From Treponema sp. (GTDB lineage: Bacteria; Spirochaetota; Spirochaetia; Treponematales; Breznakiellaceae), in contig JAISZZ010000090.1 in the NCBI GenBank assembly GCA_031284385.1, positions 1-6,837 of the forward strand: a stretch of DNA of 6,837 nt, in the 5' to 3' direction. The number at the start of each line of letters is the position of its first letter. The first letter of the stretch is position 1. The translations under genes and the position numbers were made by a program. Shown here piece by piece: positions 1 to 5,759 of this stretch. The notes under the pieces were generated by a model. That model searched no databases, was not told the DNA's origin, and saw nothing but the letters and a program-made list of their open reading frames with translations.

Positions 1-136
1 CAAGTTCGCGTGCGAAGCAAGTTCGCGTGCGAAGCAAGTTCGCGTGCGAAGCAAGTTCGCGTGCGAAGCAAGTTCGCGTGCGAAGCAAGTTCGCGTGCGA
101 AGCAAGTTCGCGTGCGAAACAAGTTCGCGTGCTAAA
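1..136. repeat. 17-bp tandem repeat array, eight copies
   Basis: The unit CAAGTTCGCGTGCGAAG is repeated head to tail with an exact 17-bp period. Copies 1-6 (1-102) are identical. Copy 7 (103-119) ends in AAA instead of AAG, and copy 8 (120-136) ends in CTAAA, so the array decays towards the gene on its right. It starts at the first base of the window and probably continues leftwards. Each unit contains the inverted repeat TTCGC-GT-GCGAA. Across each junction, GCGAA-GCAAG-TTCGC gives a second pairing with the same arms, so single-stranded DNA or RNA can fold in two competing registers. The array lies 32 bp past the stop codon of the PEGA-domain gene. The function is unknown; an intergenic satellite-like repeat is the most economical reading. 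Confidence 0.97.
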
Positions 137-158
137 ACGGCCGCTGTCCGTTTCGGCC
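135..158 (-). terminator. Possible weak intrinsic terminator after the PEGA-domain gene
   Basis: On the minus strand, 10 bp past the stop codon, GGCCG and CGGCC (158-154 and 143-139) can pair around a 10-nt loop and are followed by GTTTT. A competing 6-bp stem, AAACGG with CCGTTT (153-148 and 140-135), overlaps it. Both stems are short and the T tract is only four bases, so this is a weak candidate. Transcripts may run on into the 17-bp hairpin array. Confidence 0.3.
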
Positions 159-168
159 ACCCGACGGC

Positions 169-1155
169 CTATTCTTCCGCAACCTGCATATCAACAATAA
201 AAGCCACACGATACGTTTTACCCTTCTCTATCGTGGCGGTTTTTATAATAGTGTAGTCGCTCACCTGTATCCGCAAGTCGTGCGTACCCGGCTCTACGGC
301 AATCGGGGAATCTGTACGCGCGACAGGCGTATTGTCGATGAAAATACGCGCCTGTTCCGGCGCTTCAAAAATAATAAGCGGGGTCAAATCATGAAGCGTA
401 ACGGAAAGACTAAGTGTTTTCCCGCGCTCTATCAAAAAACGGCGGTTTTCGGCGCGGTAATCGGAAGACAGCAGCGTTAAAGTATGCTCGCCTTCCTTGA
501 TAAACATCTCAACGCCGGAATTATCCGTAACCTGTTCATCAATAAGCATGACGTATTCGCCATTAGGCTGAAATTCGGGATGGTGGACATTGACAGTAAG
601 AATACCTTCATCGCTAAAAATAGGTTTAACAGTCAACTGAAACCGCATCGTCTCGATTTCCGCGCTCCAGCCCTTCATAATAGGTGTCAGCTTAAAAAGC
701 AATGGAAATCTATCGGGCATCACCGGATTTTTGAACAGCGTCAAGTAGGGAGTGCCGCGCAAACCATGCTGAGCGCGTATCGGTATTTGATAAATAGTTT
801 GTATCTTGTTTGGAATAGGCTCAAAAAAGAGCTTGGTACATTCAATATCGGCAGTCCCTCTTACGGGTGTCTTGTCAAGATTTGAGTAAAGACCAAGCGC
901 TATGCTACCACTGTGCGGCAGCCATGATTGAGGCGCGGTAAACTCAAGCTCAATACCACGTATAAAGCGCACATCCTGATTTAGAAAAATTAACAACGAA
1001 TCGTTGTACGAAAGTGAAACTGAGACACCGGCGGGTACATCGCCGCTTAAATCTATTCTTTCTTTTACAAAAACGCGGACACTTTCGGCGTTAAGCTCTG
1101 AATTCAGAAAAAATAAAAAAGAAATAAACCGAACATAAATTTTGAATTTACCCAT
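169..1155 (-). CDS. Secreted PEGA-domain protein, probably periplasmic
   Basis: This 328-residue protein begins with a signal peptide (lysine-rich start, hydrophobic residues 7-17, likely cleavage after the LNA at 21-23). The C-terminal part, residues about 259-324, looks like a PEGA domain: a beta-rich segment with EPGTHDLRIQVSDY (288-301) followed by a KGKTYRV strand. Residues about 184-256 have a similar layout (EGEHTLTLLSSDYRAE, then RGKTLSLSV) and may be a diverged second copy. Residues 24-180 match nothing I recognise. The start is set by AGGAGG at 1172-1167, 11 nt upstream. Another ATG at 1159 belongs to the frame of the preceding gene. Its first 8 bp overlap the end of the M23 peptidase gene, which suggests translational coupling and a shared envelope role. 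PEGA domains are usually found in surface or periplasmic proteins. The molecular function is not known, and the family call rests on motif pattern only. Confidence 0.85.
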   Translation of the reverse strand: MGKFKIYVRFISFLFFLNSELNAESVRVFVKERIDLSGDVPAGVSVSLSYNDSLLIFLNQDVRFIRGIELEFTAPQSWLPHSGSIALGLYSNLDKTPVRGTADIECTKLFFEPIPNKIQTIYQIPIRAQHGLRGTPYLTLFKNPVMPDRFPLLFKLTPIMKGWSAEIETMRFQLTVKPIFSDEGILTVNVHHPEFQPNGEYVMLIDEQVTDNSGVEMFIKEGEHTLTLLSSDYRAENRRFLIERGKTLSLSVTLHDLTPLIIFEAPEQARIFIDNTPVARTDSPIAVEPGTHDLRIQVSDYTIIKTATIEKGKTYRVAFIVDMQVAEE

Positions 1156-2101
1156 CCATCCCCCGCCCTCCTAACAATCTAACCGGGTCTTGAGCTTTAC
1201 CGTTTTGTCGTAGTTCAAAATGAAGATGCGGTCCTGTCGATAAACCAGTCGAACCAACCTTACCTATGAATATACCAGTTTTCACATGGGTTCGCAAGTC
1301 TACATTTATATAAGACAGATGGCCGTACAAACTTGTCCAGCCATCATCATGCTGAATTATAATATATTTACCGTAAACAGAATTTTCGGACGCTTCGATA
1401 ACCACGCCGTCACGCGCCGCGTAAACTTCCGTTCCTGAAGGGGCGGCAAAGTCAAGTCCACTGTGTACGGAACGCCGCCCACTTATAGGGCTTACCCTCG
1501 GTCCAAAAGAGCTTGTCAGCGTAAATTTTTGCAACGGAAACCGAAAAACACCCGGATTAAGAAAAAAAGCCCGTTCATTCGGGGTCAGCTCATCTCCCGG
1601 AATAAAATTAAACCGGCGCTTTCCTCCCGGAAGGTTTATGTTGATAGGAACGCCGGCATCAATGCCTCTGCCCGACAGAATCAACCGTTCAATATCGCTA
1701 TCCGGCTCTTCCGGTATAAAAACACCGGGTACGGAAGGCAACATCAGCGTTCCAGATGGAAAGACAGGCGTACGCGACAGGCGGTTTAGCGTGGCTATCG
1801 CCGCGTAAGGAATGTTGCACCGTGCCGCTATCCTGAAAAAATCATCTTCTTCGTTAGGCGTGTAAAAATATATCGTAAGCATCTGAGCGATGTTTTTAGC
1901 TTCGGCAGATACATTTAAAGAACGAACAGCTTTGCGCCCCTGTTCCACATCGTCCAAAAATTGTTTGAATGTAGTATCACGTATATCGAGCCGCTCTATG
2001 ACCGGCAGCGCCGCTTTATTTTCTTGCCCAAAAATTATGTAAAGCGGCGCAAAAAAATAAAATAAAACAATTATAAGCCGTGATTTATAAATATTCATCA
2101 T
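1148..2101 (-). CDS. M23 family metallo-endopeptidase (peptidoglycan hydrolase)
   Basis: This is a LytM-type zinc endopeptidase that probably cuts peptide cross-bridges of peptidoglycan in the periplasm. Numbering is from the ATG at 2101 (317 residues). A signal peptide or anchor covers residues 1-26. Residues about 76-128 (YTPNEEDDFFRIAARCNI, then TLNRL, then FPSGTLMLP) resemble a LysM cell-wall-binding module. The M23 domain covers about 187-310. It keeps the zinc ligands H213 and D217 (HSGLD) and H294, plus the catalytic histidines H261 (YGHLS) and H292 (HLHFE), so the enzyme should be active. The start is uncertain. The frame is open upstream to a TTG at 2122, but that TTG lies inside a repeat. 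ATG ATG at 2101/2098 gives a cleaner signal peptide but has no good ribosome site nearby; the strong AGGGAGGTG (2148-2140) is 38 nt away. The gene overlaps the PEGA-domain gene by 8 bp. Confidence 0.95.
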   Translation of the reverse strand: MMNIYKSRLIIVLFYFFAPLYIIFGQENKAALPVIERLDIRDTTFKQFLDDVEQGRKAVRSLNVSAEAKNIAQMLTIYFYTPNEEDDFFRIAARCNIPYAAIATLNRLSRTPVFPSGTLMLPSVPGVFIPEEPDSDIERLILSGRGIDAGVPININLPGGKRRFNFIPGDELTPNERAFFLNPGVFRFPLQKFTLTSSFGPRVSPISGRRSVHSGLDFAAPSGTEVYAARDGVVIEASENSVYGKYIIIQHDDGWTSLYGHLSYINVDLRTHVKTGIFIGKVGSTGLSTGPHLHFELRQNGKAQDPVRLLGGRGMDG

Positions 2102-2111
2102 TGAATTTATA

Positions 2112-2255
2112 TGACCCGCCAATTCAATTTGACGGCGGACACCTCCCTAAACCGTAATTCTGACCCGTTAATTCAATTTGATGGTATCCGGCTACCCCTA
2201 ACCGTAAACTCCCTGCCATAAAGACTATCCCGCCAATTCAATTTGATGATATCCA
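2112..2255. repeat. Three degenerate spacer repeats upstream of the M23 gene
   Basis: Three same-direction copies of CCCG-YY-AATTCAATTTGA start at 2115, 2164 and 2229, and all extend to the right of this core. The first two form a 49-bp tandem repeat: both begin TGACCCG (2112 and 2161) and both carry a CCCTAA(A)CCGTAA block (about 2146 and 2195). In the third copy the preceding bases have changed to CTATCCCG and that second block is absent. The core AATTCAATT is an odd-length palindrome. In the first copy only, flanking CCGCC and GGCGG (2116-2120 and 2134-2138) add a GC-rich stem. The 2102-2307 spacer holds these repeats and the terminator of the gene run to its right. I see no convincing -35/-10 promoter in it, although the M23 gene should have one here. 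The role is unknown: operator sites or a decaying dispersed repeat are both possible. Confidence 0.85.
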
Positions 2256-2265
2256 GCCCAGGCAG

Positions 2266-2295
2266 CAAAAAGCCGGGGCTTCGCGCCCCGGCTTT
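2266..2295 (-). terminator. Strong intrinsic terminator after the ferredoxin gene
   Basis: A perfect 11-bp stem, AAAGCCGGGGC with GCCCCGGCTTT (2295-2285 and 2279-2269), closes a 5-nt GCGAA loop. On the minus strand it runs into CTTTTTG. It starts 12 bp past the ferredoxin stop codon. It marks the end of the permease-to-ferredoxin gene run and separates it from the M23 gene. On the plus strand only TTT follows, and no plus-strand gene needs it. Confidence 0.95.
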
Positions 2296-2307
2296 GAGAA
2301 TATGTTA

Positions 2308-2478
2308 CTATTCCTCTTTAATTGCTTCTGTAGGACAGGAATCTACGCAAGTTCCGCAGTCCGCGCATTTCGCAGGATCGATCCAACGGATACCATCCTT
2401 TTCAGAAATAGCTTCGGACGGACAGTCGTCTTCACAAGTGCCGCAATTAACGCACTCATCTGTGATTTTATAAGCCAT
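2308..2478 (-). CDS. Small 2[4Fe-4S] ferredoxin
   Basis: This 56-residue protein (MAYKITDECV through EAIKEE) carries two complete 4Fe-4S motifs: C9-C12-C15 with C19-P20, and C38-C41-C44 with C48-P49. The two halves are alike (CVNCGTCEDDCPSEAI and CADCGTCVDSCPTEAI), as in clostridial-type ferredoxins, whose usual length is about 55-60 residues. Such proteins carry low-potential electrons in the cytoplasm of anaerobes, for example for pyruvate:ferredoxin oxidoreductase or hydrogenase; the partner here cannot be told. The start is well supported: AGAGAGGTG lies just upstream, with a 4-nt gap to the ATG. It follows trmB by 55 bp and precedes a strong terminator. The AT-rich 55-bp gap contains a TTGACA (minus strand), but no good -10 box falls between it and the start, so a private promoter is possible but unproven. 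Confidence 0.97.
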   Translation of the reverse strand: MAYKITDECVNCGTCEDDCPSEAISEKDGIRWIDPAKCADCGTCVDSCPTEAIKEE

Positions 2479-2533
2479 AATACACCTCTCTAAATAAGAT
2501 TTGTCAAAAGATTAACATTGTTTTTTATTAAAT

Positions 2534-3214
2534 TCAAGCAAAATCTTTTATAAAAAACAGTTCATTTATAACACTGCCGCGCTCGATCCCCTTTTTTTCA
2601 AATTTTGTAAGTGGACGCCAACTTTGGCGCACAGCGTATTTCTGGAAAACATTACGCAGCGGCTCTACGGCTGAAAGCTCCGGCAGGGCGGCTTCGCAGT
2701 AATCCACGCAATCGCTGACCATGTAAATATAGCCGTTTACCTTTAATTTTGAGGCAAGCAAATCCGTAAACGGGCGTTTTATAAGCCGGCGTTTTTTTTG
2801 TTTAGATTTTGGCCAAGGGTCGGGGAAAAAAATATGAAACGCTTCTACACTGCCGTCCGGAATCATTTTTTCCAGTACGGAGACGGCATCATGCTCGATA
2901 ATCCGTAAATTGACGAGACTGCGTTGTTCAATTTCCCAGAGCAGCCGCCCCACGCCGGCGCGAAAGACTTCTATACCAATATAATTTTTTTGTGGATTTG
3001 CGGAAGCTATTTCCACAGTGGCGCTTCCCATCCCGAAACCGATTTCTATCGTTACAGGATTGGAGTTGCTAAAAACTGCGCTCATATCCAACGGCGAATC
3101 GCTGAATGGGATACAGTAATGCCCGCTCAAAACTTCATGGGAACGCTTTTGCGCCTCGCTCATCCGCCCGCCTCGCAGCACATAACTTTTTGTAACAAAT
3201 GTTTCTTTATCCAT
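2534..3214 (-). CDS. trmB: tRNA (guanine-N7-)-methyltransferase
   Basis: TrmB methylates N7 of G46 in the variable loop of tRNAs, using S-adenosylmethionine. At 226 residues it has the normal family length. The family landmarks appear in order: the N-terminal KSYVLRGGRMSEAQ (9-22), SAM-binding motif I EIGFGMG (57-63), the acidic end of the next strand GIEV (80-83), the FFPDPWPKSKQKKRR block (129-143) with catalytic-region D132 and the tRNA-contacting basic run, and the C-terminal TKFEKKG (203-209). The ATG at 3214 is kept as the start because the conserved N-terminal block precedes the next ATG (3163). No Shine-Dalgarno sequence precedes it. The lipoprotein stop codon is only 14 bp upstream, so translational coupling is likely. 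It is a housekeeping gene with no evident link to sugar transport. Confidence 0.97.
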   Translation of the reverse strand: MDKETFVTKSYVLRGGRMSEAQKRSHEVLSGHYCIPFSDSPLDMSAVFSNSNPVTIEIGFGMGSATVEIASANPQKNYIGIEVFRAGVGRLLWEIEQRSLVNLRIIEHDAVSVLEKMIPDGSVEAFHIFFPDPWPKSKQKKRRLIKRPFTDLLASKLKVNGYIYMVSDCVDYCEAALPELSAVEPLRNVFQKYAVRQSWRPLTKFEKKGIERGSVINELFFIKDFA

Positions 3215-3228
3215 AAATAGCGCGTATT

Positions 3229-3912
3229 TCAGCGTACCGGAGTCATTTTTGTAAGAGCGGACGTTGAGCGCGCCGAATCATGCGCCCACAGCGATATAGT
3301 CAAAATATCGGAGCCAAGCCTTAACGATGCTATGGTTCCTGTTTTGGCTTCAACTTTTACAGAGGAGCGGTATGAGCCGTCCGCGTTGTAACATAGGAAA
3401 TAAAGCTCAGGATAATCGGAATCAATTTTATATTCGCCTTCGGAAACCGTAAGTTTTGGAAACTGATGAAGCGGTACAGCCGGTACTTCAAAACCGAATG
3501 TCCGTTCGGTACGCTCGCCACCCTTGTCGATAAGGACGGCGCGGTACTGTCCTCCCGGAAACGCTTCGCCGCCCGCCATGGCTATTCTGTTGCTGCCGAG
3601 CCATATATTTCCAGATTCATCGTAACGTATCCAGTTATCAGGCGTGAACGACCATATAAGCCCGTCATAGTCATTGTATAAACGCAATTCCGCGAGGTCT
3701 TCATAGCCGTCGTCATCATTTGCTATCACAAAAAAATTGAGTGTGGGGACAGGGCCCGAATCGTTTTCAATGTAGTTGAGCGTCATGGTTGAGAACGCTA
3801 TCACGGGTGCGGAACGCGAGCAGGCGGCGAAAACAAAGACGGCTGTAACCGCCGGATAAATTATTATGCGAAAAAAACATTTACGTGCGGAGGTGCCGCG
3901 AAAACTATTCAT
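3229..3912 (-). CDS. Putative lipoprotein, unknown function
   Basis: I do not recognise this 227-residue protein. It has a lipoprotein signal: positively charged N-terminus (R5, R10, K11, R15), hydrophobic stretch 16-30 and a lipobox VFAAC with C31 as the lipidation site, so it is probably anchored in a membrane and exposed to the periplasm or surface. The mature part is rich in aromatic residues and short strands (LRLYNDYDGLIWSF, GGQYRAVLID), which suggests a beta-sandwich. The segment around 110-135 (GGEAFPGGQYRAVLIDKGGERTE) resembles immunoglobulin-like or fibronectin-like domains, but this is a guess. It overlaps the end of the esterase gene by 8 bp (ATGAATAG) and has no Shine-Dalgarno sequence, so it is probably translated by coupling. 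trmB follows 14 bp later. Confidence 0.85.
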   Translation of the reverse strand: MNSFRGTSARKCFFRIIIYPAVTAVFVFAACSRSAPVIAFSTMTLNYIENDSGPVPTLNFFVIANDDDGYEDLAELRLYNDYDGLIWSFTPDNWIRYDESGNIWLGSNRIAMAGGEAFPGGQYRAVLIDKGGERTERTFGFEVPAVPLHQFPKLTVSEGEYKIDSDYPELYFLCYNADGSYRSSVKVEAKTGTIASLRLGSDILTISLWAHDSARSTSALTKMTPVR

Positions 3913-4888
3913 TTATAAATTCAACCAGTTTTTGATATGTATTAAGACTCTGCGGCGTGTCCATGTGAAATTGATAGTTATGATTCAACGTAACTTCAAC
4001 TGCGTCATAAAATACGGCGCTGACAGGTATATCTTTTGATTCAAGAATAGCCGCCATTTCTTTTGCTTCAAAATCAAATGAATAAGTATTCGCGTCCGTA
4101 ATAAACGCGCGCGGAAAATCACCGGTAATTTTATCGAGAAAACCGGCGCTCGCGATAAGTTTACTGCGTACATCCGCGCTGTTGAAATAGGCTTGGGCTA
4201 ATTTTTTTAACGGCAGTTTCATCGTATTTTCTGGCGGCGGCTCAAGCTGCAAGAAATCATAAATCGCGCATAGAAATATTACGCCGTCAATAGATTCTAA
4301 CGGCACAACTTGTTTGAATTGTACCGGTGAAAGACCGTTCATCATTTCTATATACGCAGGGTTTGTCTGCATCGCGGCAAATTGTCCGGCAATCTGACCA
4401 CCCGCCGAATCACCTGAGAACAATACTTTATCCAAATTCAATTTATACAGATCGTTATGTTCTTTTATAAAAATGTAGGCTTCTTCAAGCTGTTTTACGG
4501 GAACAGGATACTTTGCCTGTTCAGGCGCAATTGCATAATTTACATTCACCGTTACAAAACCCTCGTTTGCGAGCATAGCGTAATAAAAGTTTGTATCGCC
4601 GCCATCAGAAATGTAAGCGCCGCCGTGCATTGCAAAAATTACTTTTTCACTGCCGGTAAATTTTTTTGGTTTTATTATATCCAGTCTGCCGCCGGGATAC
4701 GCGGAACCATAAGCTATGCCACTTTCTACAGTAACATTTTCTAAATAACGCTCATAGCCGGCTGGTACCGTGTATGGATACCGTTTAAACAACCAGCGGA
4801 CAAAATACACGGCGGGATATGGAGTAACCGCCGCGAATATTAAAAAACCTGTTATCAATGCGGTGCCAATAATTAAAATATATTTCAT
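3905..4888 (-). CDS. Alpha/beta hydrolase, HSL-type esterase, membrane-anchored
   Basis: This 327-residue serine hydrolase resembles the hormone-sensitive-lipase (Abhydrolase_3) group, which cleaves short-chain carboxyl esters. A hydrophobic segment at 4-23 acts as a signal anchor, so the catalytic domain should face the periplasm. The oxyanion-hole motif is HGGAY (88-92) and the nucleophile elbow is GDSAGG with S161. The other catalytic residues are probably D265 (FITDAN) and H303 (LNHNYQF), although the usual DxLxDEG pattern around the aspartate is not clear. Its position 16 bp after two sugar permeases suggests removal of acyl groups, such as acetyl groups, from imported or polymer sugars; that is inference. 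No Shine-Dalgarno sequence precedes the ATG. Its last 8 bp overlap the lipoprotein start. Confidence 0.9.
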   Translation of the reverse strand: MKYILIIGTALITGFLIFAAVTPYPAVYFVRWLFKRYPYTVPAGYERYLENVTVESGIAYGSAYPGGRLDIIKPKKFTGSEKVIFAMHGGAYISDGGDTNFYYAMLANEGFVTVNVNYAIAPEQAKYPVPVKQLEEAYIFIKEHNDLYKLNLDKVLFSGDSAGGQIAGQFAAMQTNPAYIEMMNGLSPVQFKQVVPLESIDGVIFLCAIYDFLQLEPPPENTMKLPLKKLAQAYFNSADVRSKLIASAGFLDKITGDFPRAFITDANTYSFDFEAKEMAAILESKDIPVSAVFYDAVEVTLNHNYQFHMDTPQSLNTYQKLVEFINE

Positions 4889-4904
4889 GCTTATATTCAG
4901 TTAT

Positions 4905-5759
4905 CTATCCCTTAACGGAACCTGCGGTAACACCGCTGATAATATATTTTTGACAAATAAAATAAAAAATGATGATAGGTATAAGCGCCATTGTTATAAC
5001 CGCCATCATATAACCCATATCTATCGAACCGTATCCGCCGCGTAAATACTGAACGGCGACCGGTATCGTGCGGTATTCGGAACCTATTATCAGGCTGGGT
5101 AAAAGATAGTCGTTCCAAATCCACATAGTATTTAATATTGCCACGGTAATTGAAATCGGGGTAAGCATCGGCATCACAACACTGAAAAAGGCGCGTATAG
5201 GCGTACAGCCGTCAATAACGGCGGCCTCTTCAACCGCGATGGGCACTGATTTAATAAAACCGGAATACAAAAAAACTGAAGTTCCCGCGCCGAAGCCCAG
5301 ATAAATAAATAATATACCCACCGGATTATCAAGATGAAGCTGGTTTGCGACAAGAGTAAGCGGAAACATCACCATTTGAAACGGAACTATCATCGCAAAT
5401 GTAAACGCGAAGTAAAGCGCCCTGCATAAAACACTGCGGCTGCGTGTTATGAACCATGATGTCATACTGGAAAATAACACTATAAGCGCGACTGAAAACA
5501 CGGTAATAAAAACAGAAAAACCTGCGGCCTTAAAGAAATCTGTAGCGGCCAATCCGTTAGTGTAATTGCTTAAACTCGCAAACGATTCGGCGTTAGGAAG
5601 CGCAAACGGCGTATTTATAACATCAAGTTTAAATTTAAATGAATTAAGGATAACCAGAATTATAGGCAGCAAAAACAGCAGCGACACCGCGCCAAGCGTA
5701 ACGCCGATAATCAGACTGCCGCTTTTTAGGCGGCGGATTCCATGATTGTTAGACATCAT
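4905..5759 (-). CDS. Carbohydrate ABC transporter permease, MalG-like
   Basis: This is an inner-membrane permease subunit of a CUT1-family sugar importer. At 284 residues it has the usual length. It shows about six hydrophobic segments (roughly 16-39, 80-102, 114-138, 147-168, 200-218, 250-271). The EAA loop that docks with the ATPase is VEEAAVIDGCTPIRAFFSVV (EAA at 178-180, G184), followed by PMLTP. The C-terminus GVTAGSVKG is typical of the MalG/UgpE branch. The frame is open to a TTG at 5762, but I choose the ATG at 5759. It forms TGATG with the stop of the first permease and lies 7 nt from a strong ribosome site. The two permeases should form a heterodimer. The substrate cannot be read from the sequence, and no ATPase gene is present. 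Confidence 0.97.
   Translation of the reverse strand: MMSNNHGIRRLKSGSLIIGVTLGAVSLLFLLPIILVILNSFKFKLDVINTPFALPNAESFASLSNYTNGLAATDFFKAAGFSVFITVFSVALIVLFSSMTSWFITRSRSVLCRALYFAFTFAMIVPFQMVMFPLTLVANQLHLDNPVGILFIYLGFGAGTSVFLYSGFIKSVPIAVEEAAVIDGCTPIRAFFSVVMPMLTPISITVAILNTMWIWNDYLLPSLIIGSEYRTIPVAVQYLRGGYGSIDMGYMMAVITMALIPIIIFYFICQKYIISGVTAGSVKG

Noticed and set aside
1..136. CRISPR array
   Set aside because: The 17-bp units are contiguous with no variable spacers, and no cas gene is present.
44..256. Plus-strand open frame of 70 codons starting inside the tandem repeat
   Set aside because: The repeat has no stops in any frame, and the rest is antisense to the PEGA gene. No ribosome site or recognisable product.
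280..885. Two plus-strand open frames opposite the PEGA-domain gene
   Set aside because: They are antisense shadows of a well-supported minus-strand gene with signal peptide and ribosome site.
2102..2115. TATAAA as a -10 box of the M23 gene
   Set aside because: It lies 4 bp from the ATG, with no good -35 match, which leaves no room for a leader.
2102..2307. Riboswitch or small RNA in the spacer
   Set aside because: I see only repeats, one local stem and the terminator; no known conserved riboswitch core is recognisable.
2243..2493. Plus-strand open frames opposite the ferredoxin gene
   Set aside because: The minus strand encodes a complete two-cluster ferredoxin with a ribosome site and terminator; the plus frames only mirror it.
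2479..2533. Promoter TTGACA for the ferredoxin gene
   Set aside because: At 16-18 bp spacing the -10 position would fall on the ribosome site and start codon, so it cannot be an ordinary promoter for this gene.
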